Counted from the first letter of the stretch, positions 50,667 through 62,434 are shown. The stretch is DNA of 64,000 nt from Volucribacter psittacicida (GCF_004339025.1 NZ_SMFT01000002.1:264276-328275), one strand, 5' to 3'. Program-made: numbers and translations. Notes: generated from the sequence alone by a model not told the origin.

Positions 50667-51455
50667 ATGCCAAAATATAATATTCAAGATTTTATCACTA
50701 TCATTGCTAAACTTCGTGATCCAAATGGTGGCTGCCCATGGGATTTAAAACAAAATTACCAAACAATGATCCCTCATTTACTTGAAGAAAGCTATGAAGT
50801 CGTAGAAGCCATTGAACAAAACAATACCGAAAATTTAAAAGAAGAACTCGGCGACTTACTATTACAAGTAATCTTTTTATGCCAACTTGCCCAAGAGGAA
50901 CAAAAATTCAATTTTACTGATGTTGTACAATCCGTCTGTGAAAAAATTATTCGCCGTCATCCCCATGTTTTCGGAGAAAGCAAAGCAAATAATGAAGAAG
51001 AGGCATTACAAAACTGGAATCAAGTCAAAAGCGAAGAATACCAAAATGCAGGACATCAGTCTATTTTAGACAATATCCCCTATGCTTTTCCAGCCCTTAT
51101 GCGAGCAGAGAAATTACAAAAACGCTGTAGTAAAAAAGGGTTTGATTGGAATAACATTAATGCTGTTTTTGCCAAAGTAGAAGAAGAATTACAGGAAGTC
51201 CAACAAGAACTTAATAAACCGCAACCACAGCAAGATAAAATAGAAGAAGAAATGGGCGATTTATTCTTTGCCTGCGTTAACTTAAGTCGTCATCTAAACT
51301 GTCAAGCCGAACAAACCTTACGCCAAGCCAATCTGAAATTTGAAAAACGCTTCCGTTTTGTTGAACAACAACTCAAAGCACAGAATAAATCCTTAGATGA
51401 AAGCCACTTAGCTGAAATGGATTATTGGTGGGAGCAGGCGAAGAAAGAAAGTTAA
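50667..51455 (+). CDS. mazG: MazG nucleoside triphosphate pyrophosphohydrolase
   Basis: It hydrolyses NTPs and lowers ppGpp or damaged nucleotides. It is 262 residues with two MazG domains. The first starts [20 protein letters not shown] and has the metal-binding [14 protein letters not shown] and [13 protein letters not shown]. The second has [15 protein letters not shown] and [18 protein letters not shown]. It stands alone; no mazEF toxin pair is next to it. Confidence 0.95.
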   Translation: MPKYNIQDFITIIAKLRDPNGGCPWDLKQNYQTMIPHLLEESYEVVEAIEQNNTENLKEELGDLLLQVIFLCQLAQEEQKFNFTDVVQSVCEKIIRRHPHVFGESKANNEEEALQNWNQVKSEEYQNAGHQSILDNIPYAFPALMRAEKLQKRCSKKGFDWNNINAVFAKVEEELQEVQQELNKPQPQQDKIEEEMGDLFFACVNLSRHLNCQAEQTLRQANLKFEKRFRFVEQQLKAQNKSLDESHLAEMDYWWEQAKKES

Positions 51456-51477
51456 TTATGTGATAGCTGTTTTAATT

Positions 51478-51623
51478 AAAAGTAAGCAAAGAAATGCCCC
51501 TTAGAAAAATTCTGATCCTGTGTTTCAACTTGAACCATCACGACACATTTCTGAACTCGCCTCGCTTTGTAAGACTCAGGAGGCAGAAATGTGTCTAAAT
51601 TTTTGATGGCAGATCAAGATCAC
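51478..51623. repeat. Palindromic intergenic repeat (type 2, copy B)
   Basis: AAAGTAAGCAAAGAAATGCC recurs from 35289, then CCTTAGAAAAA. GACACATTTCTG (51542) and CAGAAATGTGTC (51584) are perfect 12-base arms around GAACTCGCCTCGC, the same centre as in copy A. No gene is visible in this stretch. Confidence 0.65.
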
Positions 51624-51707
51624 AGGTGTAATGGACAAAAAAGTGGGTTAAGGCCTTATACTACAAACTTCAAACCACTCTTTAGTGACCATTTTTCCAT
51701 TACACCT
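51624..51707. repeat. 84-base inverted-repeat element (type 3, copy A)
   Basis: The perfect 12-base ends AGGTGTAATGGA and TCCATTACACCT enclose 60 bases including GGTTAAGGCCTTATACTA. The right end abuts the purL stop by 5 bases. It has the size and layout of a small non-coding mobile repeat. A second copy is at 57492-57737. Confidence 0.65.
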
Positions 51708-51712
51708 AGAAA

Positions 51713-54700
51713 TTAACCCAACGCCACTCTCGCATTTCTAAACAATCGCATCCAAGCACCATCTTCCGACCAATCTTCTGGATACCAAGAATTGCTGACA
51801 GCTCGGAATACACGCTCAGGATGTGGCATCATTGCGGCGACACGTCCATCAAGATTAGAAATGGCGGTAATGCCTAATACTGAGCCATTTGGGTTAGCTG
51901 GATAAGTTTCGGTAACAGCCAAGTGATTATCAATATATTGTGCTACAACTAAATTTTGTTGTTGTAACCCAGTTAATTGTTGTTGAGATTTGAACTCCAC
52001 TTGTCCTTCCCCGTGAGAAACGGCGATTGGTATATGTGAGCCTGCCATTCCCTTGAACCAGAGGGACGGGGTTTCATTAATTTTGAGCAAGGCAACACGA
52101 GCTTCAAAACGTTCAGATTTGTTGCGTACAAATCTCGGCCAGTTTTCTGTTCCTGGGATAATTTCCGCTAAATGTGAGATCATTTGACAGCCGTTACATA
52201 CCCCTAAGGCAAGGGTATTTGGGTTGGCAAAAAATTGGCTAAATTGTTCTCTTAATTGTGGGTTAAACAAAATAGATTTTGCCCAGCCACCGCCTGCGCC
52301 AAGTACATCGCCATAGGAGAAACCGCCACAAGCCACTAAGGCATTAAAGTCCGCTAAGTTATGGTGTCCTTGCATTAAATCACTCATATGCACATCAATG
52401 GCATTGAAACCTGCTCGGTCAAAAGCTGCCGCCATTTCATAATGGCTATTCACACCTTGCTCACGCAAAATAGCGATAGTCGGTTTTGCGCCTGTGGCAA
52501 TAAATGGGGCACTAATATCTTGATTGACATCATAACTGAGTTTAACCGATAAACCAGGATCATCAGTGGCTTGCTTGCTGGCAAATTCTTGATCAGCACA
52601 ATCAGGATTATCACGCAAACGTTGCATTTGGTGGGTCAATTCCGCCCAAATACGGCGTAAGGTTGAACGTTTTTCACGCAATAAAGTTTTTGTAGCACGG
52701 GTAATTTCAAATTCATCTTGCGTGGTTACCACACCAATATCTTTGGTAATCGCTAATAAATCATATTGTTTTAGAATTTCACGCACAGCCACTAAATCAG
52801 TTTCTCGTACTTGAATCACTGCCCCTAATTCTTCATTAAACAATACGGCTAAATCATTATCGCCTAATGCGGAAATATCTATTTGCACACCACAATACCC
52901 TGCAAATGCCATTTCGGCTAAGGTTGTGATTAAACCGCCATCAGAGCGATCGTGATAAGCCAATAATTTTTGTTCACGCACTAAGGTTTGGATAGCATCA
53001 AAAAAGCCTTTTAAGCGAGCGGTGTTCACAATATCTGCTGGCTTATCGCCTAATTGTTGATAAACCTGAGCCAATGCCGTTGCCCCTAAGCGGTTATGCC
53101 CTTCGCCAAGATCGATTAATAATAAACGGCTTGCACCTTTATCAGTACGCAGTTGTGGTGTAACGGTTTTACGCACATCTTCTACTCGAGCAAAGGCACT
53201 AATGACGAGGGATAATGGTGCGGTAACGGTTTTCTGTTCGCCGTTTTCTTGCCAAGCGGTTTTCATTGACATAGAGTCTTTACCCACAGGAATGGTAATG
53301 CCTAATGCTGGGCAAAGTTCTTCGCCCACCGCTTTAACGGCTTCGTATAAGCCAGCATCTTCGCCTTGATGCCCTGCGGCGGCCATCCAGTTAGCGGATA
53401 ATTTAATTCTTTTAATGTCGCCAATATCGGTGGCGGCAATGTTGGTAATGGATTCAGCGACCGCTAAACGTGCGGACGCGGCAAAATCCAATAATGCCAC
53501 AGGGGCACGTTCGCCCATCGCCATAGCTTCGCCATAATAGCTATCTAAACTGGCAGTGGTTACCGCACAATCTGCCACTGGCACTTGCCAAGGTCCAACC
53601 ATTTGATCCCTTGCCACCATACCTGTTACAGAACGGTCGCCAATGGTAATTAAGAACGTTTTTTCTGCGACTACAGGCAAGCGTAATACCCGATGTAATG
53701 CCTCTTTCAGTTCAATGCTTTGTTGATCCAAAGCAGGGCTATTCACGCTGGCTTTTTTGACATCTCGCGTCATTTTTGGTGTTTTACCCAATAGCACATT
53801 CATCGGTAAATCAATGGGCTTATTATTAAATTGACTATCCGCTAATTCTAAATGGCGTTGTTCCGTTGCTTCTCCAATCACCGCAAAAGGTGCTCGTTCA
53901 CGCTGACAAAGGGCGGTAAATAAACCTAATTTTTCTGGGGCAACCGCTAAAACATAACGCTCTTGCGACTCATTACACCAAATTTCTAAAGGGCTCATTC
54001 CCTTTTCATCACATAAAATCTGGCGTAACTGAAATTTACCGCCACGATCCGCATCGTTCACTAATTCTGGCATCGCATTAGATAACCCACCAGCCCCCAC
54101 ATCGTGAATAAATAAAATTGGGTTTTGTTCCCCTAATTGCCAACAGCGGTCAATCACTTCTTGGCAACGGCGTTCCATTTCTGGGTTATCACGTTGTACT
54201 GAGGCAAAATCTAAATCTTCTTTTGATTTACCGCTGTCCATTGAGGAAGCCGCTCCGCCACCTAAGCCGATATTCATCGCTGGGCCACCTAATACAATCA
54301 GTTTTGCCCCCACTGGAATTTCGCCTTTTTGCACGTGTTCCGCACGAATATTACCGATTCCACCCGCTAACATAATAGGTTTATGATAGCCACGCACTTC
54401 TTCGCCGGCAAAGCTATTCACCTTTTGTTCATAAGTACGAAAATACCCTAATAAAGCAGGGCGACCAAATTCATTATTAAATGCCGCACCGCCTAATGGG
54501 CCTTCAATCATAATATCTAAAGCAGAGGCAATGCGTTCTGGTTTAGATAATGGGGCTTCCCAAGGTTGCTCAAAGTTAGGGATCACTAAGTTAGATACCG
54601 AAAAGCCCGTTAAACCTGCTTTTGGTTTTGCTCCACGTCCTGTGGCGCCCTCATCACGAATTTCGCCCCCCGAACCTGTTGCTGCTCCCGGGAAAGGCGA

Positions 54701-55606
54701 AATCGCTGTTGGATGGTTATGAGTTTCTACTTTCATTAAAATATGCGCATCTTCTTGATGGTAACGGTATTGTCCATCTTGATCAGGGAAGAAACGTCCC
54801 ACCTTTGATCCTTGCATCACCGCTGCATTATCTTTATAAGCGGACAACACATAATCAGGGGTTTGTTCAAAGGTATTTTTAATCATCTTAAACAAGGATT
54901 TTTCTTGTTTTTCGCCATCAATAATCCAATCCGCATTAAAAATTTTATGGCGACAATGTTCCGAGTTGGCTTGAGCAAACATATAAAGCTCAATATCGTG
55001 TGGATTGCGTCCAAGTGCGGTGAAATTTTCCACTAAATAATCAATTTCATCTTCCGCTAATGCCAAGCCTAATTGAGTATTAGCTTGTTCTAAGGCTTGT
55101 CTGCCGTCCTTCAAAATATCCACTTCAGTAAAAGATTTCGGCTCTTGTTGAGCAAACAAGGCATCAGCTTGGGCAATATCCGTGATCACGGTTTCCATCA
55201 TTCGATCGTGTAATAAACGGGCAAGCTGTTGATATTGCTGTTCCGTTAAGGCTTGCGCAAAGGAAAAATAATAAATAACCCCTCGCTCCAAACGCTCCAC
55301 CTTATTTAAACCACAATTATGGGCAATATCCGTTGCTTTTGATGACCAAGACGAAATGGTGCCAATGCGAGGGATAACAATCAGACTTTCGCCCTGCGTG
55401 GCTTGTTCCGCTAAGGTTGGACCATAATGCAATAATTCCGTTAATGCTTGTTGCTCAAGGGCGGTCAGTTTTTCAGTTAATTTTGCAAAATGCACATATT
55501 CGGCATAGACAGACGTTACCGCTAAATCCGCTTTAGCAAAACGCGTTAATAATTGATTAATACGGAAATCAGATAAGGCTGGTGAGCCACGAAAGGTTTG
55601 AATCAT
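51713..55606 (-). CDS. purL: Phosphoribosylformylglycinamidine synthase (large PurL)
   Basis: The fourth step of purine synthesis: FGAR plus glutamine to FGAM. It is the long single-chain form, 1297 residues, started at ATG 55606 ([20 protein letters not shown]); a GTG four codons earlier would lie on the SD. The synthase core has [20 protein letters not shown] and [20 protein letters not shown]-like blocks. The C-terminal glutamine amidotransferase has the nucleophile in [11 protein letters not shown] and the His/Glu pair in [11 protein letters not shown] PurR box lies 60 bases upstream, so it is repressed by purines. Confidence 0.97.
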   Translation of the reverse strand: MIQTFRGSPALSDFRINQLLTRFAKADLAVTSVYAEYVHFAKLTEKLTALEQQALTELLHYGPTLAEQATQGESLIVIPRIGTISSWSSKATDIAHNCGLNKVERLERGVIYYFSFAQALTEQQYQQLARLLHDRMMETVITDIAQADALFAQQEPKSFTEVDILKDGRQALEQANTQLGLALAEDEIDYLVENFTALGRNPHDIELYMFAQANSEHCRHKIFNADWIIDGEKQEKSLFKMIKNTFEQTPDYVLSAYKDNAAVMQGSKVGRFFPDQDGQYRYHQEDAHILMKVETHNHPTAISPFPGAATGSGGEIRDEGATGRGAKPKAGLTGFSVSNLVIPNFEQPWEAPLSKPERIASALDIMIEGPLGGAAFNNEFGRPALLGYFRTYEQKVNSFAGEEVRGYHKPIMLAGGIGNIRAEHVQKGEIPVGAKLIVLGGPAMNIGLGGGAASSMDSGKSKEDLDFASVQRDNPEMERRCQEVIDRCWQLGEQNPILFIHDVGAGGLSNAMPELVNDADRGGKFQLRQILCDEKGMSPLEIWCNESQERYVLAVAPEKLGLFTALCQRERAPFAVIGEATEQRHLELADSQFNNKPIDLPMNVLLGKTPKMTRDVKKASVNSPALDQQSIELKEALHRVLRLPVVAEKTFLITIGDRSVTGMVARDQMVGPWQVPVADCAVTTASLDSYYGEAMAMGERAPVALLDFAASARLAVAESITNIAATDIGDIKRIKLSANWMAAAGHQGEDAGLYEAVKAVGEELCPALGITIPVGKDSMSMKTAWQENGEQKTVTAPLSLVISAFARVEDVRKTVTPQLRTDKGASRLLLIDLGEGHNRLGATALAQVYQQLGDKPADIVNTARLKGFFDAIQTLVREQKLLAYHDRSDGGLITTLAEMAFAGYCGVQIDISALGDNDLAVLFNEELGAVIQVRETDLVAVREILKQYDLLAITKDIGVVTTQDEFEITRATKTLLREKRSTLRRIWAELTHQMQRLRDNPDCADQEFASKQATDDPGLSVKLSYDVNQDISAPFIATGAKPTIAILREQGVNSHYEMAAAFDRAGFNAIDVHMSDLMQGHHNLADFNALVACGGFSYGDVLGAGGGWAKSILFNPQLREQFSQFFANPNTLALGVCNGCQMISHLAEIIPGTENWPRFVRNKSERFEARVALLKINETPSLWFKGMAGSHIPIAVSHGEGQVEFKSQQQLTGLQQQNLVVAQYIDNHLAVTETYPANPNGSVLGITAISNLDGRVAAMMPHPERVFRAVSNSWYPEDWSEDGAWMRLFRNARVALG

Positions 55607-55665
55607 AAACAATAACACCCTTTTTAATTAAAAACTGGCGGTTATTATAAAGTAAAGCGAATAAA

Positions 55666-55681
55666 ACGAAAACGTTTGCTT
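55666..55681 (-). promoter_or_regulatory. PurR operator of purL
   Basis: ACGAAAACGTTTGCTT matches the PurR consensus ACGCAAACGTTTGCGT at 13 of 16 positions, with the central CG and both AAAC/GTTT flanks kept. A TATAAT on the minus strand at 55649-55644 places the operator over the -35 region. Confidence 0.8.
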
Positions 55682-55873
55682 TACAAAAATCTCAACAAAA
55701 CCACAGACTTTTCATGGCAATTTTCACATAAGAATCAAGCAAAATATGCCAATACCCTGTGATTTTTAAAATGCGATAAGGATACCTTCCAGATTTATAC
55801 TTATCTTTCTATTTGTTAAATCCGCATTTCCTGTGTACAATCGCAAGATTGTTATTTTCACTTATTTATCCCA

Positions 55874-57301
55874 TTGAAAGGTTTATTTTTACGCATTATC
55901 GTTGCCGTCGGATTATTACTTTGGGCGATTGACATGGTATTTCCATGGCAACGCATACTTTTATCCGAAGAAAATCATTACAATGTTATTCAACAACGTG
56001 GAAAAATCATCGTTGGCACAATTAATAATCCCGTATCCTATTTTATCGGACAAGATGGTGCGGCTGGTTTAGAATATGAATTAAGCAAAGCCTTTGCTGA
56101 TTATCTTGGGGTACAGTTAGAAATGCGCACATTAAGCAATAATGATGCCTTATTTAACGCGCTCAATAACAATAACATTGATATTGCGGCAGCTAATCTC
56201 CTATACCAACCAGATAAAGCACATCATTTTCAAATAGGCCCAGCTTACTATTCCGCCTCCTGGCAATTAGTTTATCGTAAAGGAGAATATCGCCCACGTT
56301 CATTAGCAGAAATTAATGACAAATTGCTTATTGCGGGCGGATCTGAATTAGCCAAAATTTTAATGGACTACCAACAAAACTATCCTAACTTACAATGGGA
56401 TAATAAAAATGACAGTACCCAAGAGGAATTATTACTAAAAGTTGCCGAAGGGGAGATAAATTATACCATTGCAAATTCTATTGATGTCCTTGCTATTCAA
56501 CAAATTCGCCCCCAAATTGCGGTGGCTTTTGATATTACCGATGAAGCTCAAGTACATTGGTATCTTCCTGCAAGCTCTTACAATGAATTACAAGCTAGCT
56601 TACTGGAATTTATGAATCAAGCCCTAGAAACAGGAGCTATCGCTCGCATTGAAGAAAAATATCTCAATCACTTTTCTAATTTTGATTATGTGGATATGCG
56701 TGCTTATTTAAAAGCCATTGAAAATATTTTACCCCTTTATCAACCTTTATTTGAAAAATACAAAGGCGAACTTGATTGGCGTTTATTAGCCGCCATTGCC
56801 TACCAAGAATCCCATTGGCAAGAAAATGCCACCTCCCCAACAGGCGTAAGAGGCATGATGATGCTAACCAAAGCAACGGCAGATCGTATGAATGTCACTG
56901 ATCGAACGGATGCAGAACAAAGTATCAAAGCAGGTTCAGAATATTTACACTTATTAATCAACCAAATGCCCGCCACTATCCCACCAGAAGATAGAATTTG
57001 GTTTGCGTTAGCCGCTTATAATATGGGATTAGGACATTTACTTGATGCAAGACGTTTAACCTCCAGTTTAGGCGGAAACCCTGATAATTGGTTAGACGTG
57101 AAAAAAAATCTTCCCTTATTGGCAGAAAAACGCTACTACGAAAAACTCAAATATGGTTACGCAAGAGGCTATGAGGCTTATCGTTATGTGGAAAATATCC
57201 GCCGTTATATGAATAGCATCGTAAACTATCATCGTTTACAAACGAATAATGAACAAATAAGCGAACAAAACACCGTTGAAAATAACGAAACCAACAATTA
57301 G
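55874..57301 (+). CDS. mltF: Membrane-bound lytic murein transglycosylase F
   Basis: 475 residues, TTG start (residues [20 protein letters not shown] follow, as in Haemophilus MltF). An N-terminal membrane segment is followed by a solute-binding-type (SBP_bac_3) domain about 40-270 ([39 protein letters not shown]), then the SLT lytic domain about 295-450 with the catalytic Glu in [20 protein letters not shown] and [16 protein letters not shown]. It cleaves the glycan strand. It is divergent from purL. Confidence 0.96.
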   Translation: MKGLFLRIIVAVGLLLWAIDMVFPWQRILLSEENHYNVIQQRGKIIVGTINNPVSYFIGQDGAAGLEYELSKAFADYLGVQLEMRTLSNNDALFNALNNNNIDIAAANLLYQPDKAHHFQIGPAYYSASWQLVYRKGEYRPRSLAEINDKLLIAGGSELAKILMDYQQNYPNLQWDNKNDSTQEELLLKVAEGEINYTIANSIDVLAIQQIRPQIAVAFDITDEAQVHWYLPASSYNELQASLLEFMNQALETGAIARIEEKYLNHFSNFDYVDMRAYLKAIENILPLYQPLFEKYKGELDWRLLAAIAYQESHWQENATSPTGVRGMMMLTKATADRMNVTDRTDAEQSIKAGSEYLHLLINQMPATIPPEDRIWFALAAYNMGLGHLLDARRLTSSLGGNPDNWLDVKKNLPLLAEKRYYEKLKYGYARGYEAYRYVENIRRYMNSIVNYHRLQTNNEQISEQNTVENNETNN

Positions 57302-57309
57302 GAAATATT

Positions 57310-57462
57310 ATGGCTGTTAGACGTAAAAAAATATTCTTAAAACAAAAAACTTCATTCCGCATCTCACAAAATCGTGCATTACGCTTAAAACGATTAAGAC
57401 AGAGAAAAAAAATGGTATCATCACGCCATTCGTTGCAATTTATGTTACAACAAGACGCATAA
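57310..57462 (+). CDS. Small basic hypothetical protein
   Basis: A 50-residue ORF, ATG 57310 to TAA 57460-57462, reading MAVRRKKIFLKQKTSFRISQ and ending SLQFMLQQDA. Nineteen or so residues are Lys or Arg, arranged as in ribosomal-type or RNA-binding peptides. AGGAAA lies a few bases before the ATG. It begins 8 bases after the mltF stop, so it would be co-transcribed. It is too short to be sure it is translated; I know no family. Confidence 0.5.
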   Translation: MAVRRKKIFLKQKTSFRISQNRALRLKRLRQRKKMVSSRHSLQFMLQQDA

Positions 57463-57491
57463 AGCCTCAGTTTTTCTTTAACCTAACTATT

Positions 57492-57737
57492 AGTGTAATG
57501 GAAAAATGAGAGAAAAACGGATTAAAGTCTTATACTATAATCATTTCAATTTAAAATAAAGCAAGGCGGTACATCGAAGACAATACCAGTAGTACAGCAA
57601 GTCCTACCAACGATGTATCATTTCAAGTGGAACGACTATACAAAGCTTTAACCTAATAAACATAAAGACTTAAGAGCGCATTAACGAATATTAAATATTA
57701 TGAAAAATAATTAACAACCATTTTGTTCATTACGCCT
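57492..57737. repeat. Type 3 inverted-repeat element (copy B), split by a Correia-like element
   Basis: The ends AGTGTAATGGA and TTCATTACGCCT are inverted, like copy A at 51624. The left part (GGATTAAAGTCTTATACTA) matches copy A (GGTTAAGGCCTTATACTA) up to the point where the Correia-like element at 57536 starts. The rest is AT-rich and without a gene. It fills the space between the small basic ORF and recF. Confidence 0.6.
57536..57640. repeat. Correia-like element, long form, nested (copy 7)
   Basis: 105 bases: left end TATAATCATTTCAATTTAAA, right end inverted TATAGTCGTTCCACTTGAAA. The core has GCAAGGCGGTACATCGAAGA then CAATACCAGTAGTACAGCAA. It sits within copy B of the type 3 element, so it arrived later. 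Confidence 0.78.
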
Positions 57738-57739
57738 AT

Positions 57740-58819
57740 CTATTCGGTTGCTTCCACTCTCCCCTCAACCAAACGAAAAGTGCGGTGATGTTGTCCTTGC
57801 ATTTTGGCGAGTTGTTCATTGGTAATCGCACTAATAAAGACTTGTGATTGGCTGGCTTGTAGTCGTTCAGCTAATAATCCTCGCTTGTTTTCGTCAAGTT
57901 CTGAGGCAAAATCATCAATGAGGAAAATGCAATGGCGGTTTTTTTGTTGCATTAAATTCTCCCCTTGTGCCAGACGTAAGGCACACATTAATAATTTTAA
58001 TTGTCCTCGAGATAATACGTCTTCTACGGGCAATCCGTTGGCTTTAAAGCGGAAATCGGCTTTTTGTGGCCCCGACATAGTGTAGCCTACCGCTTTATCA
58101 CGCATAAAGTTTTGGGCGAGTAATTGGCTATAATCACTGTCTTTATCCCAACCTTGGTAAAAGCTGACGCTGATTTCCAATTCGGGGAGAAATAATTGGC
58201 AGGTTTGTTCTATTTCTGGGCGTAGAGCTTCGGCATATTCTGCTCGCCATTGGCTGACTTGATATGCCAATTTTGCTAATTCATTATCCCAAATTTTTAG
58301 TTCTTCATAATATTGAGCTTGTGCTAGTGCGGCATTACGCTGTTTAAGTAAGCGGTGTAAACTTGCCCAAGCTCGATGAAAGGCGGGTTGATGATGAAAT
58401 AATCCCCAGTCTAAAAAAGCTCGGCGGTAACTTGGTCCGCCATTAAGTAGATTTAAGCCTTCTGGGGTAATGATTTGCATTGGTAGTAGGTGAGCAAGAT
58501 CAGAAATTTTATTACCATCTTCACCGTTAATTTTGACGATACTATTGCCTTGTCTTAATTTTTGTAACCCGACTGACCATTGATGCTGATGTTCTTGTAT
58601 TTTACCATGTAGGATAAAGTGCGGTTGATCATAAGAAATTATTCGATTACTGACCGCACTTTTAAATGAGCGTCCATGTCCTAAATAAAAAATCGCTTCA
58701 AGTAGGCTGGTTTTGCCACTGCCATTATTGCCAACCAAAAAGTTAAAGCCGTGATCTAATTCAAGATCAACGGCTGCAAGATTTCTAAAATTCTCAATCA
58801 ATAAACGAGAAAGTGCCAT
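57740..58819 (-). CDS. recF: RecF, recombinational repair and replication-gap protein
   Basis: A 359-residue SMC-like ATPase that loads RecA at gaps with RecO and RecR. Walker A is FLVGNNGSGKTSLLEAIFYL, the signature is VLSRGQLKLLMCALRLAQGE, and Walker B is IFLIDDFASELDENKRG. It starts 3 bases after dnaN, in the standard dnaA-dnaN-recF operon. gyrB does not follow within the window. Confidence 0.97.
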   Translation of the reverse strand: MALSRLLIENFRNLAAVDLELDHGFNFLVGNNGSGKTSLLEAIFYLGHGRSFKSAVSNRIISYDQPHFILHGKIQEHQHQWSVGLQKLRQGNSIVKINGEDGNKISDLAHLLPMQIITPEGLNLLNGGPSYRRAFLDWGLFHHQPAFHRAWASLHRLLKQRNAALAQAQYYEELKIWDNELAKLAYQVSQWRAEYAEALRPEIEQTCQLFLPELEISVSFYQGWDKDSDYSQLLAQNFMRDKAVGYTMSGPQKADFRFKANGLPVEDVLSRGQLKLLMCALRLAQGENLMQQKNRHCIFLIDDFASELDENKRGLLAERLQASQSQVFISAITNEQLAKMQGQHHRTFRLVEGRVEATE

Positions 58820-58822
58820 AAA

Positions 58823-59923
58823 TTATAAACGCATTGGCATAATCACGTATTCTGCACTGGCATCTTCGCAATCTTCAATAAGACAGCTTGAAGATGAATC
58901 AGTTAGACGCATACGGACTTGATTGCACTTTAACGCATTGAGTACATCTAAAATGTAGGTAACATTAAAGCCCACTTCCATTTCTTCGCCCGTATAAGCT
59001 ACATCAATAATTTCTTCTGCCACTTCTTGTTCTGGGTTAGAGGCGGTAATGGTTAATTGGTTTTGGTTTAATTGTAAGCGGACACTACGCACTCGCTCAT
59101 TAGAAAGAATTGCCGCGCGTGAAAAGGCTTGTTTGAGTAAATCCCAGTTAGCCTCAAGGATACGGTTGGCGTTGCGTGGTAAGACTCGACGGTAATCAGG
59201 AAAACGACCATCAATTAATTTTGAGGTAAAGATAATGTTTGGTAATTGAACACGAATATTATTGGTGCCAATTTGTAGCTGAACCTCTTGGTCGTTATGT
59301 TCTAATAAGCGCATTAATTCAATAACGCCTTTACGCGGAACAATAACAGAATGGGTTTGTAAATCTTGCTCTAAGGCAATGGTACAAACCGCAAGGCGAT
59401 GTCCATCGGTTGCCACAGTGCGTAATAAATTGCCTTCTGTTTCAAATTTCATACCATTAAGAAAATAGCGAGCATCTTGGTTTGCCATAGAAAATTGCGT
59501 GGCTTCAATTAAGCGGCGTAAGGTGCTTTGTGGCAATGAAAACGCCACTTCTGATTGCCAAGCAGCTAGATTAGGATATTCTTCCGCTGGTAATGTGGTT
59601 AAGGTAAACTTACTCCGTCCAGAGCGAACAATGGCACGATCTTCTTCAAGTAAAACTTGAATTTCTGATTGCTCAGGCAGGCTTTTACAAATATCCAATA
59701 ATTTTTTGGCAGGCATTGTAATATTTTGATTTGCTGAGCTAGACATTAACTGTGCTTGGGTGGAGAGCTCTACTTCTAAGTCTGTGCCAGTAATGATTAA
59801 CCTTTCACCTTCCACTTGCAGTAAAACATTGTTAAGCACAGGAATATTCGGTCGCCCACTTAATACGCCACAAACTTGTTGTAACGGTTTTAACAAATTT
59901 TCTCTTGAAATGATAAACTGCAT
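58823..59923 (-). CDS. dnaN: DNA polymerase III beta subunit (sliding clamp)
   Basis: 366 residues with three clamp domains. It begins MQFIISRENLLKPLQQVCGV and has SGRPNIPVLNNVLL and DGHRLAVC; it ends EYVIMPMRL, the usual clamp C-terminus that lines the peptide-binding pocket. It lies 10 bases after dnaA. Confidence 0.98.
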   Translation of the reverse strand: MQFIISRENLLKPLQQVCGVLSGRPNIPVLNNVLLQVEGERLIITGTDLEVELSTQAQLMSSSANQNITMPAKKLLDICKSLPEQSEIQVLLEEDRAIVRSGRSKFTLTTLPAEEYPNLAAWQSEVAFSLPQSTLRRLIEATQFSMANQDARYFLNGMKFETEGNLLRTVATDGHRLAVCTIALEQDLQTHSVIVPRKGVIELMRLLEHNDQEVQLQIGTNNIRVQLPNIIFTSKLIDGRFPDYRRVLPRNANRILEANWDLLKQAFSRAAILSNERVRSVRLQLNQNQLTITASNPEQEVAEEIIDVAYTGEEMEVGFNVTYILDVLNALKCNQVRMRLTDSSSSCLIEDCEDASAEYVIMPMRL

Positions 59924-59933
59924 AGTTTGTTCC

Positions 59934-61298
59934 TTATGAGGATAATGTTCGGATCAAATTAGAAAAATCTTCTTGTACACTGGTATCATCTTTGCGTCTT
60001 TGTGCCACTGTTTTACAGGCGTGCAATACGGTTGTATGATCACGATCACCAAAGGCTTTACCAATTTCAGGCAAGCTACGGTTGGTTAATTCTTTCGCCA
60101 ATGCCATCGCCATTTGACGAGGGTGAGCAATGGATTTGGTTCGCACCTTACCTTTTAAATCTGACACTTTAATACGATAATATTCTGCCACCACTTTTTG
60201 AATATTCTCAATGGTCACAAGGCGATCTTGTACCGCAATCATATCCTTCAAAGACTCTCGAGCAAAATCAATATCAATTTTTTTACCGGTAAAATCCGCG
60301 GTGGCACTAATTCTATTTAATGCTCCCTCTAATTCTCGCACATTAGCACGCAATTTTTGTCCAATAAAAAAGGCGACTTCTTGGGGTAAATCAATATTTT
60401 TCTCTTCCGCTTTTTTCAATAAAATCGCAACGCGTGTTTCAAGCTCTGGGGGATCAATGGGAATGCTTAATCCCCAACCAAAACGAGATTTTAACCGTTC
60501 TTCAATTTTGTCTATTTCTTTAGGAAAGCGATCGGAAGCAAGGATAATTTGTTTTCCCCCTTCAAATAAGGTATTAAAGGTATGGAAAAACTCTTCTTGT
60601 GTGCCTTTTTTCTCCGCAAAAAATTGAATATCATCAATTAATAACACGTCCAATGAACGATAAAATCGCTTAAATTTCTCTATGGTTTCATTGCGTAAGG
60701 CTTTCACCATTTCTTGCACAAAACGCTCAGAATGAATATAAACGACTCTAGCCTGTTGATTATTTGCCAAAATACCGTTACCGATAGCATGCAATAAATG
60801 GGTTTTACCTAATCCTGTGCCACCGTATAAGAACAGTGGATTTGCCGTTGGTTCGCCAGGATTATCTGCCACTTTTTGTGCCACTGCACGTGCTAATTGG
60901 TTGGATTTCCCCTCAACGAAGTTTTCAAAAACGTGTTTAGGGTTGAGATTAGAACGAAAAACCGCATTTTTTTCAGTTTCAATCTCATGGTTTGCCTTTT
61001 GTTCCCTTTGCGCTTTTGACGCCAGCTCATCCATAGGCTGTTCTGGCTGCTTAAGAGGTTTTATTCCCTCTTGCAATTTTACACTAAACTCGGCATTTTG
61101 GCTGAGAAAGCGAATAATTTCCGTAATTTTCGCCAAATAATGGTTCTGTACCCAATCTCGCACAAAACGGTTAGAGGCATAGAGGGTTAAGGTATTACCA
61201 CTCACATCCGCCTGTAAGGGACGTAACCATGTACTAAAATCTGTTGATGAAACCTGATCTTGTAATTGGGAAAGGCAATCTTGCCATAAAGCAGACAC
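59934..61298 (-). CDS. dnaA: Chromosomal replication initiator DnaA
   Basis: 454 residues. Domain I starts [20 protein letters not shown]. The AAA+ domain has Walker [19 protein letters not shown] and Walker [21 protein letters not shown]. Domain IV, which binds DnaA boxes, has [19 protein letters not shown]. It is the first gene of dnaA-dnaN-recF and divergent from rpmH. Confidence 0.98.
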   Translation of the reverse strand: MSALWQDCLSQLQDQVSSTDFSTWLRPLQADVSGNTLTLYASNRFVRDWVQNHYLAKITEIIRFLSQNAEFSVKLQEGIKPLKQPEQPMDELASKAQREQKANHEIETEKNAVFRSNLNPKHVFENFVEGKSNQLARAVAQKVADNPGEPTANPLFLYGGTGLGKTHLLHAIGNGILANNQQARVVYIHSERFVQEMVKALRNETIEKFKRFYRSLDVLLIDDIQFFAEKKGTQEEFFHTFNTLFEGGKQIILASDRFPKEIDKIEERLKSRFGWGLSIPIDPPELETRVAILLKKAEEKNIDLPQEVAFFIGQKLRANVRELEGALNRISATADFTGKKIDIDFARESLKDMIAVQDRLVTIENIQKVVAEYYRIKVSDLKGKVRTKSIAHPRQMAMALAKELTNRSLPEIGKAFGDRDHTTVLHACKTVAQRRKDDTSVQEDFSNLIRTLSS

Positions 61299-61319
61299 TA
61301 TCTAGCTCCGTTATCTTTC

Positions 61320-61390
61320 TATAAGTCGTTCCTGCTTAAAATAATTCGGTATTAACACCGCTTGTGTTATTTTAAATTGAAACCACCAAA
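61320..61390. repeat. Correia-like element, shortened core (copy 8)
   Basis: The ends TATAAGTCGTTCCTGCTTAA and, inverted, TTTGGTGGTTTCAATTTAAA enclose a short AACACCGCTTGTG core. It lies 22 bases upstream of dnaA, in its promoter region. Confidence 0.6.
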
Positions 61391-61482
61391 TTTGTTGTCT
61401 TTTTTATTTTTAGCCACTCATTCTACAATAAAGACAATAAAAGATCTTTAACCAAATCATAAAAAAACTAAAAAAGGTGGCT

Positions 61483-61510
61483 TGAGATTTTATGATAAAT
61501 CCGTATAATT
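61483..61510 (+). promoter_or_regulatory. rpmH promoter
   Basis: TTGAGA (61483-61488), 16-base spacer, then TATAAT (61505-61510). It is a near-consensus sigma-70 promoter about 180 bases before rpmH. Confidence 0.75.
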
Positions 61511-61688
61511 CTGCCGTTATTCTTAACAACAAATAGGCGAAAAAATAAACGAAACCCCTAGGTTTTACTTTATTTGCCAAGATTTTAACGATTCTGATTT
61601 GACGAACTTAGGAATTATGATTAAAATTCCGTTCTTCATTTTATTACTGTAACCTTGTTTTTTAGAACAAATTCAATTAAGTGAGTAG

Positions 61689-61829
<141 letters not shown>

Positions 61830-61847
61830 TCTTAATCCGCCTAGCCC

Positions 61848-62216
61848 GTGATTAAGTTTAATTTTTCTAGGGAGTTACGTTTAGTAACTCCTCTTCAATT
61901 TAAATCTGTTTTCCAAGAACCGCTTAAAGCGAGTTCGCCTGAAATTACCATTCTTGCTCGTCCTAATCAACTTCAAATCCCTCGACTAGGTTTAACCGTA
62001 GCAAAAAAATATGTCAAAAAAGCCCATGATCGTAATCGTATTAAACGAGTTTGTCGTGAAAGTTTTCGCTTGAAGCAACATCAGCTCCCAGCTTGTGATT
62101 TCGTTATCATTAGTAAAAAAGGCATTGGTAATCTGGATAATCAGAGTTTAAACCAATTATTAGACAAGTTATGGCGAAGACATATTCGTTTGGCACAAAA
62201 ATCTTTATTGCGTTAA
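61848..62216 (+). CDS. rnpA: Ribonuclease P protein component
   Basis: The protein cofactor of RNase P, which trims tRNA 5' ends. It is 122 residues, GTG start 18 bases after rpmH. The RNR motif is in [20 protein letters not shown], and LGLTVAKK is also conserved. It overlaps yidD by 46 bases in another frame. Confidence 0.96.
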   Translation: MIKFNFSRELRLVTPLQFKSVFQEPLKASSPEITILARPNQLQIPRLGLTVAKKYVKKAHDRNRIKRVCRESFRLKQHQLPACDFVIISKKGIGNLDNQSLNQLLDKLWRRHIRLAQKSLLR

Positions 62217-62434
62217 TTCGGCTATATCAACTCACAATCAGTCCTTTACTTGGACCACGTTGCCGTTTTACGCCCACTTGTTCTCAATATGGTATTGAAG
62301 CATTAAAAACTCACGGTGTATTAAAAGGTAGTTGGCTTACGTTTAAGCGTGTATTAAAATGTCATCCTTTAAGTGAGGGAGGATATGATCCCGTTCCACC
62401 TCGTCAATCTATAACAAATAAAGAGAAACAATAA
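62171..62434 (+). CDS. yidD: Membrane protein insertion efficiency factor YidD
   Basis: 87 residues. The Hemolysin/YidD motif [20 protein letters not shown], with its paired cysteines, and [13 protein letters not shown] are clear. It associates with the inner membrane and helps YidC. Its start lies inside rnpA and its stop shares one base with the yidC start. Confidence 0.96.
   Translation: MAKTYSFGTKIFIALIRLYQLTISPLLGPRCRFTPTCSQYGIEALKTHGVLKGSWLTFKRVLKCHPLSEGGYDPVPPRQSITNKEKQ

Noticed and set aside
50667-51455. mazG as part of a mazEF toxin-antitoxin locus
   Set aside because: No mazE or mazF is next to it; the neighbours are uspA and purL.
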